Source of the DNA: Aquimarina intermedia
Lineage (GTDB): Bacteria; Bacteroidota; Bacteroidia; Flavobacteriales; Flavobacteriaceae
Length of the DNA: 64,000 nucleotides
Assembly: GCF_008124785.1 (NCBI RefSeq)
Contig: NZ_VNHU01000009.1
Span: forward strand, 1 to 64,000
Reading direction: 5' to 3'
The position numbers were made by a program, and so were the translations under genes. The notes under the pieces are model-generated. The model was not told the DNA's origin and did not search any database. It saw only the letters and a program-made list of their open reading frames with translations. Of the stretch, positions 34,060 through 42,113 are shown piece after piece. Positions within the stretch are counted from its first letter, which is position 1, and the number at the start of each line of letters is the position of its first letter.

Positions 34060-34482
34060 ATGAGCGTGAATATACCTGAAGGAACCAAATTAATTTTATT
34101 TGATGGTGTTTGCAATCTTTGCAATAGCGCTATCAATTTTATTATCTCTCATGATAAAAAGAAAATATTTCGCTATGCATCCTTACAAAGTTCGATTGGA
34201 CAACAATTTCTTAAAGATAGGAATTTGGATGCTACAGCCTTGGATTCAATTCTTCTTATTGAGCCAAATGTTGCCTACCATCATAAATCTACCGCAGCAT
34301 TAGAAATTGCTAAACATCTTAACGGTTTATATCCAGCCCTCTCCATCTTCTTAATACTTCCAAAAACATTTAGAGATTGGATCTACGATATAGTTGCCAA
34401 AAACCGTTATAAATGGTTCGGAAAAAAAGATAATTGTCAAATCCCTACACCCGAATTAAAAAGCCTATTTATGGATCAATAG
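34060..34482 (+). CDS. Thiol-disulfide oxidoreductase, DCC family
   Basis: A 140-aa cytosolic protein of the DUF393/DCC family. It starts with the signature FDGVCNLCNSAINFI, whose CxxC (Cys-Asn-Leu-Cys) and preceding Asp give the family its name. RYASLQSSIGQQFL, SILLIEP, YHKSTAALEIAKHLNG and the ending DWIYDIVAKNRYKWFG are further family features. It probably acts as a thioredoxin-like redox protein. It follows the FMN reductase gene by 17 bp. Confidence 0.85.
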   Translation: MSVNIPEGTKLILFDGVCNLCNSAINFIISHDKKKIFRYASLQSSIGQQFLKDRNLDATALDSILLIEPNVAYHHKSTAALEIAKHLNGLYPALSIFLILPKTFRDWIYDIVAKNRYKWFGKKDNCQIPTPELKSLFMDQ

Positions 34483-34501
34483 ATACCGTGTCAGCAACTC
34501 T

Positions 34502-34681
34502 TCATTTGGAATTGGACTCGTGGTCGCCTACTCTTGTTGTGCTCTGTTGTTTAATTTTAGATAATTTTTGCTGTAATTCGGTAGACTCTTTGTCCAATTT
34601 ATTAATATTCTCTAGGTGTACTATACTTAAGCAGATGACTGCAAAAGACAGCAAAGCAATGGGTAGAAATAATCGTTTCAT
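34502..34681 (-). CDS. Small single-pass membrane protein of unknown function
   Basis: A 59-aa protein starting MKRLFLPIALLSFAVICLSIV, one transmembrane helix, followed by a charged coiled-coil-like stretch (LDKESTELQQKLSKIKQQ). The small size and FtsL/FtsB-like layout are noted, but no motif supports a division role. The ATG at 34681 is preferred, because the frame from 34729 adds a non-conserved extension. It converges with the DCC gene, 19 bp apart. Confidence 0.4.
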   Translation of the reverse strand: MKRLFLPIALLSFAVICLSIVHLENINKLDKESTELQQKLSKIKQQSTTRVGDHESNSK

Positions 34682-34825
34682 CTGTAGTGAGATTGAGTTA
34701 TAATTTGTGATATTCAAATGTAAACCCAATTATAAAACTGTGTAAGGGGAAAAACACCCTTTTGATGAAAGATTATTCTTAGTAGCTATACTATAAAACA
34801 AATTATTTAAAATGCATTAAAAGGA

Positions 34826-36154
34826 CTACTCACCTGTTCTTTTAATTTGGTCCGGGCTAGGATAGTTATCATCCCAATCTTTGACTTTAGGATCTCCCAG
34901 TTTATCCACACTTTTTGCAACCATCATAGAAACTGCAGCATCTCCCGTTACATTTACAGTGGTTCTACACATATCCAAGGGTCGATCTACTGCAAAAATT
35001 AGTGCCAAACCTGCTTCAGGAATTCCAGCTTGTGCTAATACGATGACAAGCATCACCATACCTGCTCCGGGTACAGCCGCTGATCCAATAGATGCTAACG
35101 TAGCCGTAGCAATTATACCTAATTGCGCTCCTAAACTCAAATCCATACCAAAAGCCTGGGCAATAAATACTGCTGCAACTGCCTGATATAAACTTGTTCC
35201 ATCCATATTAATGGTAGCTCCAATAGGTAAGACAAAACTTGTGACCTCCTTCTCTACTCCCAAATGCTCCTCTACACGTTCCATAGTAACCGGTAACGTA
35301 GCTGCGCTGGAGCTTGTAGAAAATGCTAATAGCTGTGCTGGAGAAATTCCGTTTATAAAAAACAATGGGGAACGTTTTGTAAAGATCCAAACGATTAAAA
35401 TATATACCCCAATCATTAAAAGAAGTCCTAAAACAACACAAAAAGCGTACATCGCCAAGGCAGCAAATAAATCTGTACTTGGTGATTCTACAACCAATGC
35501 TGCCAACAGCGCAAAAACCCCATAAGGAGCGACCAACATGATTAAATCAATGAGTTTGAGGATAACTTCGTTAAAGCCATCAAAGAATGCCTTAACAGGT
35601 TTTGATTGTTCTTCCGGAATCAGAATTAAACCAATACCAAAGAAAATTGCAAAGAAAATAACTTGCAACATATTACGGTTGTCTCCTGCAGCGCTGAAAA
35701 TATTACTTGGAACGAGATCCTCTAAAGCCTGTAAAGGTCCAGCATCTTTTTGCTTTTGAGCATCCGCAATTTTACTATCGGCATCCCCTTTATAACTCTC
35801 AATGAGCTCTGTTCTGGTTTCTTCTGTAATTGCACTACCGGGTTTTATAATATTTACTACTAACAAACCGATACTTACCGCTATTACAGTAGTTACAATA
35901 TATGTTCCTATGGTTCTTCCTCCCATTTTTGAGAGTTTTGAGATATCTTTTAAATCAGATACACCTTTGATCAAAGATGCTAGAATCAATGGAACTGCAA
36001 TCAGTTTAAGAGCATTAATAAAAATAGTTCCGAAGGGTTTGATCCAATCCCCAATAAAATCAGCGCCCCAGCTAAATTTAGAGAGTATGATGGCAAAAAC
36101 AACTCCTGTTACCATTCCTATTAATATTTGCCAATGCAGTGCCAGTTTTTTCAT
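34826..36154 (-). CDS. Dicarboxylate/amino acid:cation symporter (DAACS family)
   Basis: A 442-aa inner-membrane transporter with about eight helices and two re-entrant loops. Family signatures are LKLIAVPLILASLIKGVSDL, the serine-rich STSSSAATLPVTMERVEEHLGV (HP1), LPIGATINMDGTSLYQAVAAVFIAQAFG (with NMDGT) and SIGSAAVPGAGMVML (HP2). It probably takes up C4-dicarboxylates, glutamate or aspartate with Na+ or H+. The insertion around residues 115-145 (KGDADSKIADAQKQKDAGPLQ) is an extracytoplasmic loop also seen in other Bacteroidota members. The gene is monocistronic. Confidence 0.9.
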   Translation of the reverse strand: MKKLALHWQILIGMVTGVVFAIILSKFSWGADFIGDWIKPFGTIFINALKLIAVPLILASLIKGVSDLKDISKLSKMGGRTIGTYIVTTVIAVSIGLLVVNIIKPGSAITEETRTELIESYKGDADSKIADAQKQKDAGPLQALEDLVPSNIFSAAGDNRNMLQVIFFAIFFGIGLILIPEEQSKPVKAFFDGFNEVILKLIDLIMLVAPYGVFALLAALVVESPSTDLFAALAMYAFCVVLGLLLMIGVYILIVWIFTKRSPLFFINGISPAQLLAFSTSSSAATLPVTMERVEEHLGVEKEVTSFVLPIGATINMDGTSLYQAVAAVFIAQAFGMDLSLGAQLGIIATATLASIGSAAVPGAGMVMLVIVLAQAGIPEAGLALIFAVDRPLDMCRTTVNVTGDAAVSMMVAKSVDKLGDPKVKDWDDNYPSPDQIKRTGE

Positions 36155-36247
36155 AGTATGAGGTTCCTTAATTTTTGATGTTGCCGAAGATATAAATTTA
36201 TAGTTTAAAAAGATAATATTCCCTTAATAACTAATTTACACTTGAAT

Positions 36248-36733
36248 CTAACCTTTATTTTGATGATTCATAATCTTTTCAAAGTACAAATACAATTCTC
36301 CTTTGGTTATCGATGCACCTTGTTGTATGATATTGAATTTATCCAGATTCTTATCTTCGTTGTATGGCTTATTTGCATTAAAAAACACTACGCGATCATC
36401 CAAAAGATTTTCTCGTAACCAGTCATACCCCCCTTGCGTGGTGATATCAATGGAGTCGTCTTCCACTTTGATAGCAATTAGTTTCATCTCATTTTCCAAA
36501 AGCCTGAAAAGATGAATTTGATCTTTTGAAAAGTGTTCTAAAAACTCAGCTTTCGCCAATACTCCTTCCCAAACTAAATCACTAAAAATATCGATTTCTT
36601 CTTCAGCAACTGCCGGGCTATTTTGTTTAATAGTATCCCATTCCTCTGCAGTGATAGATTGTGTCGCCAGAAAGTTTATAAACTCCGGATGCAACTCTTC
36701 TAACTGCTCCTTTGTTAATCTCGTATACTTCAT
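36248..36733 (-). CDS. DUF6495-like hypothetical protein
   Basis: A 161-aa soluble protein, probably the flavobacterial DUF6495 family. It opens with MKYTRLTKEQLEELHPEFINFLATQSITAE-type sequence, has an acidic middle (EEEIDIFSDLVWEGVL) and ends KGELYLYFEKIMNHQ. No catalytic motif is seen. It lies between the symporter and the TonB receptor gene, on the same strand, each separated by about 85-95 bp. Confidence 0.55.
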   Translation of the reverse strand: MKYTRLTKEQLEELHPEFINFLATQSITAEEWDTIKQNSPAVAEEEIDIFSDLVWEGVLAKAEFLEHFSKDQIHLFRLLENEMKLIAIKVEDDSIDITTQGGYDWLRENLLDDRVVFFNANKPYNEDKNLDKFNIIQQGASITKGELYLYFEKIMNHQNKG

Positions 36734-36761
36734 GATACTGTATTTTAAAATTCTTAGTTAA

Positions 36762-36795
36762 AAAATCCGTCCCCAAAAAGATGGGAACGGATTTT
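36762..36795 (-). terminator. Terminator of the TonB receptor gene
   Basis: The arm aaaatccgtccc (36762-36773) pairs with 36783-36795 (ggg, one bulged a, then acggatttt), around a 9-nt loop. It lies 24 bp downstream of the receptor stop codon and is followed by T-rich sequence on the minus strand. Confidence 0.7.
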
Positions 36796-36818
36796 AATCT
36801 CTATGTAATTTAATCCTT

Positions 36819-39800
36819 TTAGAAAATATATCTCAATCCCACTTGTGCTTGCCATCTGGATTGCAATGAAGCATCGTATCCAAAGGTTTCGGTTAAGTTG
36901 GGATCAAAAGTATAGGTTGGTTGATTATTGTCATCAACCGTTACTCCTAAAATTTGAACATTATTAGGTTGTTGCACTAATCCCCAATCAGAATTGATCA
37001 TGTTCCCGATATTCAGCACATCGACACTAAATTGAATTGTATTAGTACGCTCTCCTACGTTGATATTAAAATCTTGTAAAAACTTAAAATCAATCTTGTT
37101 TCTCCATGGAGCTAAAGCTGCATAACGTTCAGCATATTGACCACGATTGTCGCTTAAATACTCATCTTGTCTGATGTATTGCTCAAAAGCGGCTGCTTGC
37201 CCAGGATTACTAAAGTTCATTTGCTGCACTTCGGCTGCAGTAGGAATGTACATTAGGTCATTCACTGATGATCCGTCATTATTAATATCTCCTCCATAAG
37301 TATAGTTAAAACGTCCCCCTTCAGCAAATTCAGCAAATCCAGAAATGGTTGTTGCATATTTACCATCACCATACGTCCATTTCTTAGAAGCTACTGCAAT
37401 AATACGATGACGATCTCCGTACTTAGAATTTCCTAAAACATCATTATTTACATTTCCGTTAGCCGGGTTAAATGCAAAAGCATCTCCGGTAATTTCTGCC
37501 TCTATCGAATTTACATCTTTAGAATCCAAATAACTATAGGCGACACTTGCGTATAAGTTATTTTTGAAATTCTTAGCTGCTTTGAAAGAAGCATTGATGA
37601 CTCTACCTTTACTAGAGTTTGTTAAGACAAAAGCACTATTAGCTCCTTTATCATTAGCACCATAAATTGCTCTATTGTCAACACCTTGTAAAGTTTGTGT
37701 AGGAGCTCTCAATCCCCAGTTTTGAACGTGTGCCGCGTTGATGTCTTCTGTATAAGAGAAATCACCAGTTAAGATCACGCCATTTTTGAGTTTATAATCT
37801 GTCCCAAAACTAGATCTCCACACTTGAGGGAATTGAAATTCAGGATCCACAATCTGGAAAAATCCATCATCAGCTCCACTCACTTGATTTCCAACCCAAA
37901 CAAATGGTAAACGTCCGGTAAAGATTCCTGTACCCCCTCGTAGTTGTAAAGTTTTATCCCCTAGAACATCATAATTAAATCCTAAACGCGGAGATAATAA
38001 TAAACGATCCGTTGGCAAGGTAGTTGAACTTAAATTTACTTCGTTATTTGTCTGTGGATTGAAATAGGTAATACTCTCATCACGACTGGCACCATTATCT
38101 GTATCTATATATTTTTGTATTAAATCAGAGGTATCAAAGTATAATGGTTTATCAACACGTAATCCATAACTCAATTTGAAATCTTCGGTTACATTCCACT
38201 CTTCCTGCAAATATACCGCTAACTGGCCTACGTTTAGTTCTGCCAACTTCCAACCACCATCATTCCCATCTCCAGCTGCATTAAAAGAAGCATTTTGGTT
38301 TTGAGCATACTGTATATTCTCTGCTAAACCTCCGGCTGGATTAGTAGCATCGGTTAAAAATTCATTAACACTACCATAAGGTCTGAAAAGTCCGTAATAA
38401 TTGGATCCTCCAAAATTCTCATAAGCCGTTAAATTAAAAGAATTCTTAAATCTAAACATTTCAAAAGAAGCTCCTGCAGTAATCGTATGATCCCCTACAA
38501 AAATGGTTAAGTTATTAGTGGCCTGAATAACTTTTTGATCTAGTTTATTATTTATTGAAAAAGGTTCATGACCCGCAATTATGTAATTAGATCCACTTCC
38601 ATCTTGTATAGTGATTACAGGTGCCGGGCTTGATAAAGGATTTCTAAAGTCATCAAAATGCGTATATCCTGCCTGAAACTTGTTAGAAACTTTATTAGAG
38701 AATGTAGAATTCACTTCTAATTGAAAAGAATTGATACGATTATTAATTTCATAACCAGAATTCTCAAACTGTAAAGTAGCTGCATTAGGTCCTCTAAAAC
38801 CTAAAGCCGTTGGATGCGCAGGTTTCTCTTTTGAAGCAGTTAGAAAGTTATAAATCAACGCAGCTCTGTGCTTATCGTTAATGTTCCAATCTAGCTTAAA
38901 AATACCCTTTGTTGATTCAGATTCGTACGTAAAACCTTGGTATGCTCCAGGATTGTATCCTAAAGATTGTAACGCATCGCTTACAGCTATTAAATCTGAC
39001 TCCAATACTCTAGATTCATTGACTGCGCCACTGTTAGTGTTTGGAACCCATGCAGATCCTAGATCTGTTCTTTGATCTCTTTCTGCATTGGCAAAAAAGA
39101 ATAATTTATTTTTTATAATTGGCCCACCAATACTAAATCCATATTGAATTTGCTCTAAGTCTGCTTTAAAAACTTCATTACCTTTTACCTCACCACCGGT
39201 TAGATCTTCATTTCTAAAAAAACCATAGGCAGTCCCTTTAAATTCATTAGTTCCACTTTTGGTAACAGCATTTACAGATGCTCCGGTAAAACCAGACAAC
39301 GTAACGTCATACGGTGCTGTAGATACCTGAATTTGCTCAATTGCATCCAGGGATATCGGTTGAGAATCAGTTTGCCCTCCGGGTGTTGCAGCATCTAAAC
39401 CAAATGGATTGTTAAAAACCGCACCATCAAGGCTAAAGTTGTTATACTGATCATTACGTCCTCCAAAAGAATTTCCACTCGCCGTAGGTTCTAATCTAGT
39501 AAAATCTGCAGCAGATCTTGAAATAGTTGGCAATGTAGTAAGCTCTCTTCGGCCTACACTAGTCTCTGCTCCTGTACGTTCACTACTAAAAGTAGCACTC
39601 TTATTAGAAGTAATTACTACTTCTTCTAACTGGTTATCATCTTCTACAAGGTACACATCAAAATTTGATGTTTCACCCAGTTGCAGATACACATCCGTAA
39701 TGGTTTGTTTTTTGAAACCCAAATAACTAATAGTAATTTCATAAGGTCCGCCAACACGCATGTTAATAAGATTGAACCTTCCATCGAAGTTAGTTACTCC

Positions 39801-39968
39801 CCCATAATTAGTTCCAGTAGGTGTATGGAGCGCGGTGATGTTAGCGCCTGGTAAAAGCTGTTTAGCATTGTCGTATACCACACCAGAAATATTGGAAGTA
39901 GTCACCTGTGCAGAAACTGCGATAACCAATCCAAATAATAAAGCAAATAAAAGAATCCCCTTCTTCAT
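36819..39968 (-). CDS. TonB-dependent receptor, Oar-like
   Basis: A 1049-aa outer-membrane protein with a signal peptide (MKKGILLFALLFGLVIAVSAQ). A CarboxypepD_reg-like domain comes first (NISGVVYDNAKQLLPGANITA, about 28-110), then a plug domain (LEEVVITSNK, SFGGRNDQYNNFSLDGAVFNNPFG, VKSG-like NAVTKSGTNEFKGTAYGFFRNEDLTG) and a C-terminal 22-strand-type barrel ending in an aromatic residue (RYIF). The layout matches Oar-type receptors rather than SusC, and no SusD gene is adjacent. The substrate is unknown. It sits downstream of rpsF-rpsR-rplI but is separated from it by a strong terminator. Confidence 0.9.
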   Translation of the reverse strand: MKKGILLFALLFGLVIAVSAQVTTSNISGVVYDNAKQLLPGANITALHTPTGTNYGGVTNFDGRFNLINMRVGGPYEITISYLGFKKQTITDVYLQLGETSNFDVYLVEDDNQLEEVVITSNKSATFSSERTGAETSVGRRELTTLPTISRSAADFTRLEPTASGNSFGGRNDQYNNFSLDGAVFNNPFGLDAATPGGQTDSQPISLDAIEQIQVSTAPYDVTLSGFTGASVNAVTKSGTNEFKGTAYGFFRNEDLTGGEVKGNEVFKADLEQIQYGFSIGGPIIKNKLFFFANAERDQRTDLGSAWVPNTNSGAVNESRVLESDLIAVSDALQSLGYNPGAYQGFTYESESTKGIFKLDWNINDKHRAALIYNFLTASKEKPAHPTALGFRGPNAATLQFENSGYEINNRINSFQLEVNSTFSNKVSNKFQAGYTHFDDFRNPLSSPAPVITIQDGSGSNYIIAGHEPFSINNKLDQKVIQATNNLTIFVGDHTITAGASFEMFRFKNSFNLTAYENFGGSNYYGLFRPYGSVNEFLTDATNPAGGLAENIQYAQNQNASFNAAGDGNDGGWKLAELNVGQLAVYLQEEWNVTEDFKLSYGLRVDKPLYFDTSDLIQKYIDTDNGASRDESITYFNPQTNNEVNLSSTTLPTDRLLLSPRLGFNYDVLGDKTLQLRGGTGIFTGRLPFVWVGNQVSGADDGFFQIVDPEFQFPQVWRSSFGTDYKLKNGVILTGDFSYTEDINAAHVQNWGLRAPTQTLQGVDNRAIYGANDKGANSAFVLTNSSKGRVINASFKAAKNFKNNLYASVAYSYLDSKDVNSIEAEITGDAFAFNPANGNVNNDVLGNSKYGDRHRIIAVASKKWTYGDGKYATTISGFAEFAEGGRFNYTYGGDINNDGSSVNDLMYIPTAAEVQQMNFSNPGQAAAFEQYIRQDEYLSDNRGQYAERYAALAPWRNKIDFKFLQDFNINVGERTNTIQFSVDVLNIGNMINSDWGLVQQPNNVQILGVTVDDNNQPTYTFDPNLTETFGYDASLQSRWQAQVGLRYIF

Positions 39969-40006
39969 GTTAAAATAAATTAATTAATAGCTTATTAATA
40001 AAACAC

Positions 40007-40034
40007 AAAAAATCGCTCTGACGAGCGATTTTTT
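40007..40034 (-). terminator. Terminator of the rpsF-rpsR-rplI operon
   Basis: A perfect 12-bp stem, aaaaaatcgctc (40007-40018) with gagcgatttttt (40023-40034), encloses the loop tgac 28 bp after the rplI stop. It insulates the downstream TonB receptor gene. Confidence 0.85.
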
Positions 40035-40062
40035 GATATGTGATTGAATTTTTCAAGTAGAA

Positions 40063-40512
40063 TTATGCTTGAGGAATTACTTCAAACGCTACCGATGTTA
40101 TCACAGCTCTATGCAATCGCACAGCAGCTTCATATTGACCAAGTCTCTTTATAGTTCCACCTGGTATTGTGATAAACTTCTTTTCGATGTCAATTCCTTC
40201 TTTAGCGAAAGCTTCTGCTACATCTGCATTAGAGATCGATCCAAATAATTTGTCTCCACCACCAACTTTTGCAGTTAACTTAATTTCAAGGTTTCCTAAT
40301 TTCTTAGCAATCTTTTCAGCTTCTTCAACTTCTTTCTTTTCTTTGAAAGCACGTTGCTTTAACGTTTCAGACAATACCTTCTTAGTAGATGGAGTTGCCA
40401 AAACTGCTAATCCTTGAGGAATTAAATAGTTACGACCATAACCATTTTTCACTTCTACTACATCGTCAACGAATCCTAGATTCTCAACGTCTTTCTTTAA
40501 TATAAGTTCCAT
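40063..40512 (-). CDS. rplI: 50S ribosomal protein L9
   Basis: A 149-aa ribosomal protein that binds 23S rRNA near the L1 stalk and helps frame maintenance. The N-terminal domain has MELILKKDVENLGFVDDVVEVKNGYGRNYLIPQGLAV with the L9 signature GYGRNYLIP. A long helix follows (KKEVEEAEKIAKKLGNLEI), then the C-terminal domain. The length is normal. It is the last gene of the rpsF-rpsR-rplI operon, 16 bp after rpsR. Confidence 0.97.
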   Translation of the reverse strand: MELILKKDVENLGFVDDVVEVKNGYGRNYLIPQGLAVLATPSTKKVLSETLKQRAFKEKKEVEEAEKIAKKLGNLEIKLTAKVGGGDKLFGSISNADVAEAFAKEGIDIEKKFITIPGGTIKRLGQYEAAVRLHRAVITSVAFEVIPQA

Positions 40513-40528
40513 AATGTTATGACGAATT

Positions 40529-40825
40529 TTATTTTAATAAATCTCCAACATAAGGCATTAAAGCCAAATGACGAGCTCTTTTTACTGCTACACTTACTTT
40601 ACGCTGGTATTTTAAAGAAGTACCAGTTAATCTACGAGGTAAAAGTTTACCTTGTTCATTTACAAAAGCCATTAAAAAGTCTGGATCTTTATAATCGATA
40701 TATTTAATACCAGATTTTTTGAAACGACAGTATTTTTTAGCTTTTGTTGTATCTATATTAAGAGGAGTAAGATATCTAATTTCTCCGTCCTTCTTTCCTT
40801 TAGCTTGTTGTTCTATAGATGCCAT
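40529..40825 (-). CDS. rpsR: 30S ribosomal protein S18
   Basis: A 98-aa small-subunit protein that pairs with S6 on the platform of the 30S subunit. The core [62 protein letters not shown] is nearly invariant. The N-terminal extension ([26 protein letters not shown]) is longer than in E. coli, as usual for Bacteroidota. It starts 5 bp after rpsF. Confidence 0.97.
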   Translation of the reverse strand: MASIEQQAKGKKDGEIRYLTPLNIDTTKAKKYCRFKKSGIKYIDYKDPDFLMAFVNEQGKLLPRRLTGTSLKYQRKVSVAVKRARHLALMPYVGDLLK

Positions 40826-40830
40826 ACGAA

Positions 40831-41169
40831 TTACGCTTTTTGTTTGTTTCTATTTCTTCTTTTTTCAGCCCAAGCAATTGCATGCTTGTCTAGACGTACA
40901 GTCAAATAACGCATTACACGCTCATCTCTTCTGTATTCTACTTCTAGAGTATTGATAGCTTCTCCTGGTACGGTGTATTCAAATAAGTGATAAAACCCAC
41001 TTTTTTTGTGTTGAATAGCGTAAGCAAGCTTTTTAAGCCCCCAGTCCTCTTTTGATATCATCTTGGCGCCGTTAGAAATAAGAATATCTTCGTACTTCTT
41101 AACTGTTTCCTTTATCTGTTCATCAGATAAAACGGGATTCAAGATGAAAACAGTTTCATAATGATTCAT
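40831..41169 (-). CDS. rpsF: 30S ribosomal protein S6
   Basis: A 112-aa protein that binds S18 and 16S rRNA in the 30S platform. [51 protein letters not shown] and [25 protein letters not shown] are classic S6 segments. It is the first gene of rpsF-rpsR-rplI and has a perfect Bacteroidota-type promoter. S6 binding to the 5' leader may autoregulate the operon in bacteria, though no such element was located here. Confidence 0.97.
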   Translation of the reverse strand: MNHYETVFILNPVLSDEQIKETVKKYEDILISNGAKMISKEDWGLKKLAYAIQHKKSGFYHLFEYTVPGEAINTLEVEYRRDERVMRYLTVRLDKHAIAWAEKRRNRNKQKA

Positions 41170-41195
41170 AAAAATGTATTTTAATTAATTTGCTG

Positions 41196-41225
41196 CAAAA
41201 GTAAGACTATTTTTAATATATTCAA
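41196..41225 (-). promoter_or_regulatory. Promoter of the rpsF operon
   Basis: On the minus strand TTG (41225-41223) is followed after 19 bp by TACTTTTG (41203-41196), an exact fit to TTG-N17-23-TAnnTTTG. The predicted start gives a leader of about 20 nt to the rpsF ATG. Confidence 0.8.
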
Positions 41226-41332
41226 ATAATAAATGCACTTCGATGAAACACTCTTTTTATCGGTTAAATGCGAAAATTGTTTGTCCAAATAAGATATATT
41301 CCTTAATATTGTAATGTAATTAACTCAAACAA

Positions 41333-42040
41333 GTGGAACAAAACCAATTAAAATGCGCCGTTGTAGACGATTCGCGCCTTCAGAGACTGGCTATCGTTAA
41401 GCTAATAGATGAGCACCCTTCATTAGAATTGGTGGCAGAGTGGAACAATGCAATTGAAACTAAAAATGGCCTGCTGGATACAACGGTAGACCTTTTATTT
41501 CTTGATATTGAGATGCCTATTCTTACTGGATTTGATTTGCTTGATGATTTAGAGAATAAACCTCACATTATATTTGTTACCGGAAAAACAAAGTACGCTT
41601 TTAAAGCTTTTGATTATGATGCAGTGGATTATTTACGTAAACCTTTAAAAAAGGATCGTTTCAATGCTGCTGTGGATAAAGCCCTGAGCATGACACGTCT
41701 CAATGCTGAACAAGCTGTTGTTGAAGATGACGATTATATTTTTGTAAAAAGTAATTTAAAGAAACGTAAAATTTACTTGAGTCAATTGAAGTATGTGGAA
41801 GCTCTTGGGGATTATGTCAAGTTAATTATGGAAGATGGTGACCCAATAGTTGTGCTTGCAACTATGAAATCATTTGAGGCAGAGTTGCCAAGTGAACGTT
41901 TTTTAAGAATTCATAAGTCTTATATTGTTAATCTTGATAAAGTAGAGCGATACAACTCTAGGAATATCGAGATTGCAGATGAAAAAATACCATTGAGCAG
42001 ACACAAAAAGCACTCGCTAATAGAGGCCTTGAACGGTTAA
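41333..42040 (+). CDS. LytTR-family response regulator
   Basis: A 235-aa transcription regulator. The receiver domain (about 8-120) has the acidic pair AVVDDS, the phospho-acceptor Asp in LLFLDIEMPILTG (near 53), the Thr in IIFVTGKTKYA and the Lys in YLRKPLKK. A LytTR DNA-binding domain (about 135-235) carries YIFVKSNLKKRKIYLSQLKYVEALGDYVKL and FLRIHKSYIVNLDKVE. Translation appears to begin at a GTG at 41333. No partner histidine kinase is adjacent, so it is an orphan in this window. It is divergent from the rpsF operon. Confidence 0.88.
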   Translation: MEQNQLKCAVVDDSRLQRLAIVKLIDEHPSLELVAEWNNAIETKNGLLDTTVDLLFLDIEMPILTGFDLLDDLENKPHIIFVTGKTKYAFKAFDYDAVDYLRKPLKKDRFNAAVDKALSMTRLNAEQAVVEDDDYIFVKSNLKKRKIYLSQLKYVEALGDYVKLIMEDGDPIVVLATMKSFEAELPSERFLRIHKSYIVNLDKVERYNSRNIEIADEKIPLSRHKKHSLIEALNG

Positions 42041-42113
42041 TTTCAATTTATTTTATTTTTTATTAGCCGTAGGAATTAGTAGTTTCCTTTTCGTATAGTT
42101 ACAAATATGGTAT